Shown here in pieces: positions 20,538-29,399 of a DNA stretch of 64,000 bases. The notes beneath the pieces were generated by a model, which saw nothing but the letters and a program-made list of their open reading frames with translations, was not told the DNA's origin and made no database searches. Source of the stretch: Mycobacterium sp. D16Q14. GTDB taxonomy: Bacteria > Actinomycetota > Actinomycetes > Mycobacteriales > Mycobacteriaceae. Position 1 is the first letter of the stretch, and every line of letters starts with the position of its first letter. A program made the translations under genes and the position numbers. The DNA is taken from positions 310,001-374,000 of the forward strand of contig MAEX01000001.1 in NCBI GenBank assembly GCA_002013415.1, in the 5' to 3' direction.

Positions 20538-20935
20538 TGATCAACAACGTGGTTGAAACCTGGCACGGCATCATTTCCGGCGCCAACCCGGAAGCGCTCA
20601 ACGACCTGCTGGCAGAGGATGCGGCCTTCTACTCCCCCGTGGTGTTCACCCCGCAGCAGGGCAAGCAGATCACCGCCATGTACTTGTTGGCCGCCTTCGC
20701 CACGCTTGCCGGACCGGACAACAACTTCCACTACACCAAGGAAGTCCTGGACGGGAACACCGCGGTACTCGAGTTCGAGGCGACCGTGGACGGCAAGTAC
20801 ATCAACGGAGTCGACATCATCACCTGCGACGATGCCGGCAAGATCGTGGAGTTCAAGGTCATGATCCGTCCGCTGCAGGCCATCAATCTGCTACACGAGA
20901 AGATGCGCGCCGCGTTAGCCCAAGCGCAAGGCTGA
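20537..20935 (+). CDS. NTF2-like / SnoaL-fold protein
   Basis: 132 residues with the single-domain NTF2 fold pattern: N-terminal helix VVETWHGIISGANPEALNDLL, the beta strand EDAAFYSP, and a C-terminal sheet with VLEFEATVDG and IVEFKVMIRPLQAI. Members include polyketide cyclases and ketosteroid isomerases, but catalytic residues cannot be assigned with confidence. Its place before a ChoD-like flavoprotein is suggestive of steroid or lipid chemistry only. Predicted to be translated from a leaderless mRNA. Confidence 0.75.
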   Translation: MINNVVETWHGIISGANPEALNDLLAEDAAFYSPVVFTPQQGKQITAMYLLAAFATLAGPDNNFHYTKEVLDGNTAVLEFEATVDGKYINGVDIITCDDAGKIVEFKVMIRPLQAINLLHEKMRAALAQAQG

Positions 20936-20976
20936 TTTCACCCCACAGCTCACGACCAACCAGTAGGTTGACCGCC

Positions 20977-22659
20977 ATGGACTATGACTACGACGTAGTC
21001 GTCATCGGGTCCGGTTTCGGTGGGAGCGTTGCGGCCCTCCGCCTCACCGAAAAGGGCTACCGAGTCGGCATACTAGATATGGGGAAACGCTGGAAACGCG
21101 AGGATTTTCCCCCTAACAACTGGCACGTTCGCAAGGCGATGTGGGCACCCGCGCTCGGGTGCTTCGGACCGCAGCGACTTACCGTGTTGGGCAAGACCTT
21201 CATCGCCAGCGCGGTGGGTGTGGGCGGTGGATCGCTGATTTACGGCAACACCCTGTATGAGCCGCTGGAGCAGTTCTACACCGATAAGCAATGGGCGCAT
21301 ATCACCGACTGGAAGTCCGAACTGGCGCCCTATTACGACCAGGCCAGCCGAATGCTCGGAGTCGCGCAGACTCCGCACACGACCCCTCCCGACGAGGTGC
21401 TGCTGGCCGTGGCCAAGGACCTGGGCGTCGAGGACACCTACCACCCCACCAATGTGGGCGTCTTCTTCGGCGATGAGCCCGGCAAGACCGTGCCGGATCC
21501 GTACTTCGGCGGCGCCGGCCCCGAACGCGCCGGGTGCATCGGCTGTGCGGCCTGTATGACCGGCTGCAAGCACAACGCCAAGAACACCACCGAGACCAAC
21601 TACCTGTATCTCGCGGAACACGCTGGCGCAGAAATACATCCGCTGACCGAGGTGCTCGACGTGCGGCCCCTGCAGGATCGTGACGGCTATGCGGTCAGCA
21701 CCAAACAGACCGGGCGGCTGGTACGCAAGAAGAAGCGCACGTTCACCGCACAGCATGTGGTGTTCTCGGCGGCATCGCTGGGAACCCAGCGGCTGCTGCA
21801 CAAATTCAAGGATTCAGGGTCGCTGCCCAACCTGTCGGATCGTCTGGGCGAACAGACACGCACCAACTCCGAATCCGTGCCCATCGTCTATTCCCCCACC
21901 CGCGATGACTTCTCGCAAGGCGTCGCCATTACCTCGTCGATCCACCCTGAACCCAACACCCATGTCGAGGTGGTCCGATATGGGGAAGGCTCGACGTTCC
22001 TCAGCATGTTGGGCACCAACATGGTTGACGGCGGCCCGTGGCGTTTCGCGCGCACCTGGCTGGCCAACGTGCGGCACCCTGCCATGGTGTTCCGATCAAT
22101 GTTCCCCTACCGCGCCGCGCAGCACTCCATCATCGTGCTGGTGATGCAGTCGTTAGACAACTCGCTGACCACCTATCTCAAGCGCGGGCTGTTCGGCAAG
22201 AAGATGACCACCAAACAGGGCTCGGGAGAACCGAATCCGGATTGGATCCCGGTCGCGCACGATGTCGCGCGCCGAATGGCCGAGAAGGTCGACGGATACG
22301 CGGGCAGCACCCACCTGGATTCGATGAACATCCCGCTGACGGCGCATTTCATCGGCGGCTGCCCCATCGGTGATTCTCCCGAGACCGGCGTGATCGATCC
22401 GTACCAACGGGTCTACGGATATCCCGGGCTGTATGTCTCCGATGGTTCGGCGATCTCGGCCAACCTGGGGGTGAATCCGTCATTCACCATTACCGCCCAA
22501 GCCGAACGCGCAATGGCGTTCTGGCCCAACAAGGGTGAGCTCGATCCGCGGCCGGCGCTGGGCTCGCCCTACAAGCGCGTCTTCCCGGTGCAGCCCAACC
22601 GTCCGACGGTTCCGGAGTCCGCAGCCGGCGCGCTGCGCTTGCCGCTGACCCCGGTCTAG
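20977..22659 (+). CDS. choD: GMC-type oxidoreductase, ChoD-like (putative cholesterol oxidase)
   Basis: 560-residue FAD flavoprotein from ATG 20977 (a TTG at 20968 adds MTA). The dinucleotide-binding motif VVIGSGFGGSVAALRL opens the protein, GVGGGSLIYGN follows near 75-85, and the C-terminal IGGCPIG plus NLGVNPSFTITAQAERA region carries the catalytic His/Asn set. C187, C190, C193 and C197 form CIGCAACMTGC, a CX2CX2CX3C arrangement like that of 4Fe-4S proteins. Rv3409c-type proteins are annotated as cholesterol oxidases, though the physiological substrate is debated. In M. tuberculosis it sits near guaB genes; here it lies between coaA and a lipid block. Confidence 0.85.
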   Translation: MDYDYDVVVIGSGFGGSVAALRLTEKGYRVGILDMGKRWKREDFPPNNWHVRKAMWAPALGCFGPQRLTVLGKTFIASAVGVGGGSLIYGNTLYEPLEQFYTDKQWAHITDWKSELAPYYDQASRMLGVAQTPHTTPPDEVLLAVAKDLGVEDTYHPTNVGVFFGDEPGKTVPDPYFGGAGPERAGCIGCAACMTGCKHNAKNTTETNYLYLAEHAGAEIHPLTEVLDVRPLQDRDGYAVSTKQTGRLVRKKKRTFTAQHVVFSAASLGTQRLLHKFKDSGSLPNLSDRLGEQTRTNSESVPIVYSPTRDDFSQGVAITSSIHPEPNTHVEVVRYGEGSTFLSMLGTNMVDGGPWRFARTWLANVRHPAMVFRSMFPYRAAQHSIIVLVMQSLDNSLTTYLKRGLFGKKMTTKQGSGEPNPDWIPVAHDVARRMAEKVDGYAGSTHLDSMNIPLTAHFIGGCPIGDSPETGVIDPYQRVYGYPGLYVSDGSAISANLGVNPSFTITAQAERAMAFWPNKGELDPRPALGSPYKRVFPVQPNRPTVPESAAGALRLPLTPV

Positions 22660-22666
22660 ACATGTT

Positions 22667-22699
22667 GGTGCCGGGCCACCCAATAGATGGCCCGGCACC
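22667..22699. terminator. Hairpin terminator after choD
   Basis: Perfect 12-base arms (22667-22678 and 22688-22699) enclose a nine-base loop, seven bases past the choD stop. Followed by no U-run. Also lies downstream of the convergent membrane-protein gene, so it may work both ways. Confidence 0.75.
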
Positions 22700-22733
22700 G
22701 GCTCACCTCGGAATCGGGTGAGCATGTGGGCGG

Positions 22734-23168
22734 CTACGCGGAGCGCAGGCGCCGTAGTCCGAGGAATTGGATGTCCGCCATGACGGCGGTGTAGATACCG
22801 AACACGATGCACAGAGTCACGCCTGCGGTGGTCAGCGGCACCCATGTCATGACGCCCGCCAACACGTAGAGCGCGGTCGCCAACAGGTTGCCGGCGATGT
22901 AGACAACGCCGATCGTGCCGAGCTTGGACCTGTCGGCTCGGCTCAAGACGAACGCAAGCACCCCGTATCCGATGAGGGCGGCGGCATGCGCCACCTGAAA
23001 TCCCAGCGAGGGACCGAGCGGCTCGACCAGCCATTTCGCGGCGATCAGGAGGACGACGGCAACCGCACCGGTGGCGATGCCGTCGAGGCCGATTCCAAAT
23101 CGCAGGAGCGAGTCGGGTTGGGCGAAGCGTGTGCGAAGTACCGAGGCGTTCTCTGAAGCTATGGACAT
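22734..23168 (-). CDS. Small four-helix integral membrane protein
   Basis: 144 residues from the ATG at 23168, which has AAGGAG six bases upstream. Four hydrophobic segments: FGIGLDGIATGAVAVVLLIAA, FQVAHAAALIGYGVLAFVL, LGTIGVVYIAGNLLATALYVLA and VTLCIVFGIYTAVMADIQFLG. No family I can name; the layout resembles small actinobacterial membrane proteins near MpaB-type genes. Divergent from the MpaB-type gene across a 131-base gap with repeated TGCCA words. Confidence 0.65.
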   Translation of the reverse strand: MSIASENASVLRTRFAQPDSLLRFGIGLDGIATGAVAVVLLIAAKWLVEPLGPSLGFQVAHAAALIGYGVLAFVLSRADRSKLGTIGVVYIAGNLLATALYVLAGVMTWVPLTTAGVTLCIVFGIYTAVMADIQFLGLRRLRSA

Positions 23169-23299
23169 TGGGGACTCCTTGGGAGAAAGCTCTGTGCGAA
23201 AGCTGGCACGACCCACATTGCCGCTCATGCACTGCCATCTCGACATTCGGCACTGCCAATTCCTGCCAAATTCGTCGCGCGCTGTGCCATCATCTGAGG

Positions 23300-24208
23300 A
23301 TGACAACAGCGGATGTCATCTCTATCGCACCCGGTGCTCAGCTGGGCAGTCGTTCATTGTTATGGCGCTGGGCCGGTGATATGCGCATCGCCCTCACCGG
23401 CGGCACCGCCGGGCTCCTGCAAACGATGGATCCCGCCATCGGCTACGCACTGATCGAGCACTCGAACTTCTTCGCAGACCCCGTGGACAGGGTGTTCCGC
23501 TCGTTACCCCCGATCCTTGGCACCGTGTACGACGATCCCGCGGCCGGCACCGGCATGACGGTGCGGGACTTTCACCGCGACATCAAGGGCATCCAGCCCG
23601 ACGGCGTCCGGTATCACGCGCTGAACCCGACGACCTTCTGGTGGGCCCATGCGACGTTTCAGGTGATGGTCGAACAGACCATCGACAGGTACTCCCGTTA
23701 CCGGCTCACCGACGCCGAACGTGAGCAGCTCTACCAAGAGGGTGTCGAATGGTATCGCCGGTACGCGATGAGTGAGCAGCCACTGCCACCGAATAGAGAC
23801 GCGTTCCAACAGGAGTGGGATCGATACTGCGACGAGGTGCTCGCCCCCAACCCTGCGGCCGACTATCTGATGAAGGTCATCGAGGGACGTGCCGTCCCCG
23901 ATATGAGCAAGTCCCCGTACCTACCGGTGGCGCCCTATCTGAAGCCCGCCGCGAAACTCGCCTTGCCCACCGCACCGATGCGCATGGCGTTGGCGCCACC
24001 GCTGAGACTCACCATCTACGGCGGCTTGCCGCCCCAGGTACGCAAGCGTTTTGGGATCCGCTGGAACCTGGCGGACGAGACGGCCTACCGCGCGCTTTTG
24101 CGCGCCGTGCCACTGGTGTGGCCCTTCATCCCGACATCGTGGAGATGGCATCCGGGCAGCCACGCGGGCTGGCGGCGCGAACGGGGACGGCTACCGCGAA
24201 ACTGGTGA
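23300..24208 (+). CDS. MpaB/DUF2236 family oxygenase-like protein
   Basis: 302 residues. The DUF2236 pattern is visible: LLWRWAGDMRIALTGGTAGLLQTMDP at the start, DPVDRVFRSL, the FHRDIKG segment with its charged residues, LNPTTFWWAHATF (family His-containing helix), and a C-terminal RYALLRAVP-like region. Relatives include the mycophenolic acid enzyme MpaB and latex-clearing-type haem oxygenases; which redox cofactor or substrate applies here is unknown. GAGG abuts the ATG, so initiation may be weak or the true start a little upstream. Its 3' end overlaps the convergent membrane-protein gene by 18 bases. Confidence 0.78.
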   Translation: MTTADVISIAPGAQLGSRSLLWRWAGDMRIALTGGTAGLLQTMDPAIGYALIEHSNFFADPVDRVFRSLPPILGTVYDDPAAGTGMTVRDFHRDIKGIQPDGVRYHALNPTTFWWAHATFQVMVEQTIDRYSRYRLTDAEREQLYQEGVEWYRRYAMSEQPLPPNRDAFQQEWDRYCDEVLAPNPAADYLMKVIEGRAVPDMSKSPYLPVAPYLKPAAKLALPTAPMRMALAPPLRLTIYGGLPPQVRKRFGIRWNLADETAYRALLRAVPLVWPFIPTSWRWHPGSHAGWRRERGRLPRNW

Positions 24209-25588
24209 TGAACCGTTGGTGCGAACACCATTGGGCACCGGGACGGTCCGTGCGCGCAGATCCGCGGCGATGAGTTTGGCCGCGGCGTTCTGCCAGTTGT
24301 GCAACGAACGCTGCGGCACCTCGGTGACCAGCCACTGCCACGCCTGACGCGATACCGGGTCCAGTCCTGCGGCGGTCGCACCCCGCGCGTACGCCCGCAC
24401 GCCCATGACGTACGGGAAGTACAGCGCGTTGTAGTAGCGCCATTGATCGGTGGTGCCGAAATCCCCGTCCTCCCGCGGCTTGAGCCGTGAGATGGATTCG
24501 GCAAGCACCGCCCTGAGCTCGTTGGCACGCTCGACAGGCTGATCGGAGGCGCCACGATCGGTGAGGCGTTCATCGATGGCGGGCAGCGATGTCAGCGGGC
24601 TGGCGACGAGTTTGGCCAGGTCGCCATAATGGCTCAAAGCCCGGCGAGTCAGGCGGGTGAACGTTTCGTCGTCGACGCCGTCGATGGGCGATGCTGATTT
24701 CAGCGGTAGTGCGGCCTCGGTGTTACGCAGCTCGGAACGATCGTGGCGCAGCTGGGGAGAGCGCGAGAAGGCCAGGCGGTCAAGGAAGTCGGCGAAGGGG
24801 CCCGATTGCACCTGGATGCAGATGGCCAGGGCGACGCTGGTGAACAACAGGACCACCAGGGCGACCGATTGACCGACGACGGCGATGCCGATCATGGCCT
24901 GGGCGCCGAACAATGCCCCGACCAGAATGGAGGCGACGAACGAACGCAGCATGTCACCGCGCAGGGCCTGCCCCTCGTCGAAGGCGTCCCAGAGCGCCAC
25001 ACCCAGACCGAGCAATACCAGATCGAAACCTGTCGACGCCAACGCCAGCCAGCTCGGCAGGATGCCGAGCGGGATGATCAGCTGCGCGTCGCCGAGGGTG
25101 AAGAACATGGTGGCGACCAGGACGACGCCCCGCGCCGAACCGGGTATCGAGGCACGTCGGCGGAACAACAAGATCGCCGCACCGATGGCGGCGGTCCCAT
25201 TGGCACAGAACATGATCCAGTGCCCGAGTTGGGCGGGACCGGCGATGGTTCCGGCCAGCGACGCCCCCACCAGCAGCACGACCGCCAGGACGACACCGGG
25301 GATGGCCATCGCGGCGCGATCACGCCACCGATCCCCGGTGTTGGTGAGTTCAAGCAGCACCAGCAGCCAGGCGACGCTCGGGATGATTGCGGTGAAAACC
25401 TCGATGCGGCCCAGCAGTTCGGCATCGGATCCCGGAGTAACCCGGATGGCGTCGAGTGCGACGACAACGGAGTAGCCGATCAGTCCGATCGCGGCGAGGA
25501 CCAGGACGGGCTTGCGGGGATTGCGCGCGAGCAGATACAGACCCAGCCACCAGCTGAGTCCGAAAACCAGTGCCGACATCGCCACCAT
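24191..25588 (-). CDS. Polytopic membrane protein with cytosolic C-terminal domain
   Basis: 465 residues, function not recognised. About nine hydrophobic helices occupy residues 1-265, resembling the N-terminal sensor-like membrane domains of some signalling proteins (an even series of helices separated by RRR/RWRD loops). The soluble C-terminus (about 275-465) is helical, with WRYYNALYFPYVMGVRAYARG and WQWLVTEVPQRSLHNWQNAAAKLIA. There is no kinase, GGDEF or DNA-binding motif visible. Start at ATG 25588 or at ATG 25579 (MSALVFG). Confidence 0.65.
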   Translation of the reverse strand: MVAMSALVFGLSWWLGLYLLARNPRKPVLVLAAIGLIGYSVVVALDAIRVTPGSDAELLGRIEVFTAIIPSVAWLLVLLELTNTGDRWRDRAAMAIPGVVLAVVLLVGASLAGTIAGPAQLGHWIMFCANGTAAIGAAILLFRRRASIPGSARGVVLVATMFFTLGDAQLIIPLGILPSWLALASTGFDLVLLGLGVALWDAFDEGQALRGDMLRSFVASILVGALFGAQAMIGIAVVGQSVALVVLLFTSVALAICIQVQSGPFADFLDRLAFSRSPQLRHDRSELRNTEAALPLKSASPIDGVDDETFTRLTRRALSHYGDLAKLVASPLTSLPAIDERLTDRGASDQPVERANELRAVLAESISRLKPREDGDFGTTDQWRYYNALYFPYVMGVRAYARGATAAGLDPVSRQAWQWLVTEVPQRSLHNWQNAAAKLIAADLRARTVPVPNGVRTNGSSPVSR

Positions 25589-25616
25589 TACTTATAGTGT
25601 GACAGGTGCGCGTTGA

Positions 25617-26238
25617 TCACATCCAGTGACCGCGACGAAGCGACCCAAGGGCAACCCTCGCACCGCATGAGGCGGTGCCCAACCAGGTATGCGGATTGCG
25701 ATCCCAGCACCATCCGAGTTTCGGGCGCCGATCGGATATCCAGATCGCGGGCACCCGCTGTCCTTTCCCCCGCGAGGCGGCCAGCGAGAAGCACTTGTTC
25801 TTGCGCAACATGCCCGACCGCATCATCACCAGAATGATGCCCTCATCGATCGTCAGCGGAGAGCGTGCGCGCGGTGATCGTCTCCAGTGCCCGCTCCGGT
25901 GTCACATCGCAGAACTCGCTCCCGGTGTCGATATCGGAGAGCAGGTAGGCCCGACCCGGGATGTCCACGATCGGTTGGTACACCTCGGCGTCGCCGTCAT
26001 CCATGACGTGAAAAACGTTGCGCCCATTCAGGCTCATCAACGGCGCCGTCTGCTCGTAGCTGGTTCCGGTGACGACGAAGATGAACGGAATGTGATCGGC
26101 GGGATCGACGGTGGACGGCGGGAGATCAGCGACCCGAGTACGAAGCTCCGGGGCGCAGTCGTCGACTGGGTATCCACGTTCAGTCAGATGGGCGAGCTGG
26201 CGGTCGAATTCATCCTGAGCAGCGGCATTGACCGTCAA
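25617..26238 (-). pseudogene. DUF5701 family gene, frameshifted
   Basis: The first frame (26238 down to a TGA at 25843) encodes the N-terminal DUF5701 part, including IPFIFVVTGTSYEQTAPLM and AYLLSDIDTGSEFCDVTPERAL. Just after ETITAR the frame breaks: the family continuation SPLTIDEGIILVMM and later KNKCF, RVPAIWIS, PKLGWCW and NPHTWLG is found in the neighbouring frame, ending at 25617. A one-base gain or two-base loss near 25863-25869, in a GCGCGC run, explains it. Either a recent pseudogene or a sequencing error. Function of the family is unknown. Confidence 0.8.
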
Positions 26239-26274
26239 AGCAGCAGTCTCCCGGCAAGTTCCCGCGAGGACCGC

Positions 26275-27807
26275 TCAGGCTGCGCGGCTGAGATCGCGCC
26301 ACAACTCCCGCTGCACACGATGCGGGTCCAGGTCGATACGCCGATGCTGGTCGAACACCATGACGGCGTGCTCCGGCTCCCTGTAGACCGGCCATTCGGT
26401 GCCCGGGATGCCCGTGCGTGAGAACGCGAGCCAACGGCTCTGAATGTCCTCGGTGAGCGCCAACGCGTCCTGCATATCTCTTTTCCCGGCCAACGCGGGC
26501 CAGCGCTTGAAGAGGCCGAACACCGCGAACAGTTCCGTCGCGTGGGCAGCCCCCGGCCCGAAACGCCGCAACGGGCGCGGCGCGTAGTCGTACCGGTAGA
26601 AGTAGACCGACGAGTGATGGCTGTGCGCCTGCGCCACGCGCCAGGCCTCCGAGCCGAACATCGCGTCCCCCAAGAGACGCACCAAAGCAGCCTTGGACGG
26701 ATAGCCCTCGTAGGAACTGATCACCCGCTTCGCGGCCTCGGGGCCGAGGGCACCGAGAGTTCCCGCCACAGCACGTGCGTCGAACCGGGACAACGACATC
26801 ACCCGGGTCAGCAGTCGGTTGAACAACCGGGCCTCTTCCGCGTTGTACCCGATGATGAGTGGGACCCGATGCGCCTCACCACATTCCATCATCGCGATCG
26901 GGTCATCGGGTACGACCTCACCGTCGATGCTGGGGCCCACACCCAGCGAGAAGGTCGACTCCCGGGTTTTCGCGGTGAGCAGCCGGTGTGTCGCCCGCAC
27001 GAGATCACGCGGCCTGGCATTGACGACCGCCCCGGCGGCGCTGCGGATGTCGACACCGAGATACTCGACGAGCCGGCGCGCTGTGGCCGCCGCCTCATCC
27101 CGGGTGTGGATCATTCCGCTGGGCGTGCTCTGGCAGATCGCGCGCTGGAACAGCCCGGCGGCCGCCGGAACGGTCAACAGCATCTGGACACAATGTGCCC
27201 CGGCACTTTCTCCAAAGATCGTGACGCTGTTTGGGTCTCCGCCGAAGGCCGCTACGTTGTCGCGCACCCACTGCAGCGCCAGCACCAGATCGCGCAAGTA
27301 CAGATTGCTGTCGATGGTGTGCCGATCATCCGACAGCGAGGACAGGTCGATGGCCCCGTAGGCCCCTACCCGATAGTTCACCGAGACGAAAACACAGCCG
27401 CGCCGCGCAAGATCGGCGCCGTCGTATAAGGCCAACGCGGAACTGCCCAAAACATAGGCGCCGCCGTGGATGTAGAACATCACCGGCAGAGCCTCCCCGA
27501 AGGTCTCATCCGGGACGGTGACGTTCACCGTCAGACAGTCCTCGCTGACCGCCTGGAACCTATTGATCGAGAGCGGTACGTAGATACGTTTCTGCGGGGA
27601 CGCCGATTTCCAGGAATCGCAGGGCAGCACCCCAGCCCAGGGTTGCGCGGGCGCCGGGCTGCGCAGACGCAATGCACCCACCGGGGGCTCGGCGTACGGT
27701 ATGGCGCGAAAGCGATGCACACCGGTATCGCGGAAGCCCTCCACCACGCCGTTCGCGGTCTGCACCCGCACCGGAACCCGGGCGGCGCCTTTCGAGATCT
27801 TTGCCAT
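26275..27807 (-). CDS. Type B carboxylesterase
   Basis: 510-residue alpha/beta hydrolase of the carboxylesterase/cholinesterase-like family. Oxyanion hole FYIHGGAYVLGSS (about 119), nucleophile elbow TIFGESAGAHC (Ser near 200), acid residue in GYNAEEARLF region and His expected near GPGAAHATELFAVFG. The SEDCLTVNV pattern is characteristic. No signal peptide. Esterase of unknown substrate, likely lipid or xenobiotic esters. Located at the distal end of the leftward operon led by the aldehyde dehydrogenase, eight bases after the preceding gene. Confidence 0.88.
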   Translation of the reverse strand: MAKISKGAARVPVRVQTANGVVEGFRDTGVHRFRAIPYAEPPVGALRLRSPAPAQPWAGVLPCDSWKSASPQKRIYVPLSINRFQAVSEDCLTVNVTVPDETFGEALPVMFYIHGGAYVLGSSALALYDGADLARRGCVFVSVNYRVGAYGAIDLSSLSDDRHTIDSNLYLRDLVLALQWVRDNVAAFGGDPNSVTIFGESAGAHCVQMLLTVPAAAGLFQRAICQSTPSGMIHTRDEAAATARRLVEYLGVDIRSAAGAVVNARPRDLVRATHRLLTAKTRESTFSLGVGPSIDGEVVPDDPIAMMECGEAHRVPLIIGYNAEEARLFNRLLTRVMSLSRFDARAVAGTLGALGPEAAKRVISSYEGYPSKAALVRLLGDAMFGSEAWRVAQAHSHHSSVYFYRYDYAPRPLRRFGPGAAHATELFAVFGLFKRWPALAGKRDMQDALALTEDIQSRWLAFSRTGIPGTEWPVYREPEHAVMVFDQHRRIDLDPHRVQRELWRDLSRAA

Positions 27808-27814
27808 CGGCGCC

Positions 27815-29038
27815 TCAGACCACCGTCAGGGGCAGCGACTTGCGCGGCTCGAAGACGAACCGTGACCCCCCGCTGACATTGGCGATCATCACCTCGGGCA
27901 GTTGCTTGTCAACGCCCTCATGCTCGACGAACGAGGCCACCCAATCCGCTGCGTCTCCCGCCACCTGCACACCGATATGCGGATCGACCGCCGTCGCAAT
28001 GGCCTGCAACGGCCTGACTTCGGAGGGGCCACACAGCGAGATCCAGGCAGCATCCTCGTGCGCGGGCGACGGCCACACATGAAGCTGGCCGCCGGAGATC
28101 TCGGCGTTCACATATCCGACGGGACTCAACAACGGATGCAGTTCCAGCACCCGCAGCACACCCTCGATGCCGTCCGGCATCTGCAACGCGTGCTTGATCC
28201 GCGCGGCCGCGACGCCCGCGAGCCCGATGAGCTGCTGGGTGCACACGGTGCGGGCCAGCTCCGCATCGGACGCCCGCTTACGCACCGCGATGGAGAACCC
28301 CAGAAACAGCAAATGCATTTGCAGGCAGATCTCGTCGGCTATCCGCACCAGTGCCGAATGTGAGAACGCCCCGAAGTCCAGGTCGGACAGCAGCGGTCCG
28401 GCGTAGTCGGAAGCTCCCACGTCGGCCGGATCGATTCCGCCCAATTCCCAACCGGCAGCTATCGATGCCCCGACGACGTGCAGGGCCGGGATTCCGGACA
28501 CCGCCGGATACGACTCGTCGATGGTCACCGTCCACGCGCAATGCGGATGCCGGTCTGCGGGCGTGCGTGGCGGCCGGTGAATCGGGCGCACCTGCGCATG
28601 CGGATTGGTGGCAAAGGCCGTCGCATCGAAGGTGGGGTCTTCGATGTCGTGGCACATGCCCGTCACGTAATCGGGTCCGAGCGGTTCGACGTCGAGCAGC
28701 GCACCGCAGTGGTCAAGGTGAAACTCCCCGTGCCACCTGTCATGCACGGTGTAACGGAAGTCCATGAACTGTGGTGGAGCCCCGATGTCGAGCTGCATAC
28801 CCTTGAAGATGGTGATCACATCGTTGCCCTCGAACCGCAGTGCCTTCTGCATGCGACGGGTGTAGATCGGACTCGATGACGCCCACTCCTCGATGGCGAC
28901 CTGCAGCATCTCCTCCCGCCCGAAATGCTGTATGCAATAGGCCATTCCAGATCGATCGATCAGCTGACCGATGAGCAGTAGCTCCGGAACCAGGACCGCC
29001 AACTGGCCCTGGGATAGCGCGGCGAATCGGCTAGTCAC
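27815..29038 (-). CDS. Conserved actinobacterial protein, possible ATC-hydrolase-like fold
   Basis: 407 residues from the GTG at 29038, which overlaps the stop of the preceding gene by eight bases; the longer open frame upstream is not needed. I cannot name the family. The middle carries FHLDHCGALLDVEPLG, MCHDIEDPTFDATAFATNP and, 25 residues on, HPHCAWTVTID. This Cys/His spacing loosely resembles L-2-amino-thiazoline-4-carboxylate hydrolase-type proteins, a hypothesis only. The C-terminal half includes ISGGQLHVWPSPAHEDAAWISLC. Placed in the aldehyde-dehydrogenase-SDR-HIBADH-CMD operon, so a lipid or steroid side-chain role is possible. Confidence 0.6.
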   Translation of the reverse strand: MTSRFAALSQGQLAVLVPELLLIGQLIDRSGMAYCIQHFGREEMLQVAIEEWASSSPIYTRRMQKALRFEGNDVITIFKGMQLDIGAPPQFMDFRYTVHDRWHGEFHLDHCGALLDVEPLGPDYVTGMCHDIEDPTFDATAFATNPHAQVRPIHRPPRTPADRHPHCAWTVTIDESYPAVSGIPALHVVGASIAAGWELGGIDPADVGASDYAGPLLSDLDFGAFSHSALVRIADEICLQMHLLFLGFSIAVRKRASDAELARTVCTQQLIGLAGVAAARIKHALQMPDGIEGVLRVLELHPLLSPVGYVNAEISGGQLHVWPSPAHEDAAWISLCGPSEVRPLQAIATAVDPHIGVQVAGDAADWVASFVEHEGVDKQLPEVMIANVSGGSRFVFEPRKSLPLTVV

Positions 29039-29399
29039 CCTTTGACTCTTTCGCGCGTTTGGCGATGGCCATCTCGACATGCTTATTGACCCGTTGCCCG
29101 AGTGGCCACCCCACGTAGTGCGTGATGAACAGCGCGACCTCACGCAGCTCGCCATCGGTGAGCTCACCGTTCTTGAGCGCGGCACCCGTCTGGATCTCCA
29201 GAATCTCGTCGAGCCCCAGGGCGCTTACCGCGCCCAGGAGCAGCAGTCGACGATCACGCATCGACAGCTCCGGGCGATCCCAAATAGTGCCGAAGAGATG
29301 CTCGGCGGTGTACTTGAAGTAGTCGCCGGGCAGGTCGGGCATGTCCCAGCCGTAGACCTCTTTCATCTTGTCCAGGCCCTTGCGGCGCAGCTCATCCAT
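29031..29399 (-). CDS. Carboxymuconolactone decarboxylase (CMD)-family protein
   Basis: 122 residues from ATG 29399 (AGGAAGGGG lies upstream); an in-frame ATG at 29450 belongs to the preceding frame. The CMD core has YTAEHLFGTIWDRPELSMRDRRLLLLGAVSALG, then LREVALFITHYVGWP, giving the family helical hairpin. It lacks the CxxC of peroxidase-type AhpD proteins, so it probably acts by acid/base chemistry like 4-carboxymuconolactone decarboxylases, or has lost catalysis. Rv0771-like by position. Overlaps both neighbours by eight bases. Confidence 0.82.
   Translation of the reverse strand: MDELRRKGLDKMKEVYGWDMPDLPGDYFKYTAEHLFGTIWDRPELSMRDRRLLLLGAVSALGLDEILEIQTGAALKNGELTDGELREVALFITHYVGWPLGQRVNKHVEMAIAKRAKESKGD

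Noticed and set aside
25588..25837. Small frames on both strands in the interval between the membrane protein and DUF5701 genes
   Set aside because: The minus-strand sequence ending KLGWCW and NPHTWLG is the C-terminus of the frameshifted DUF5701 gene; the others are shadows.
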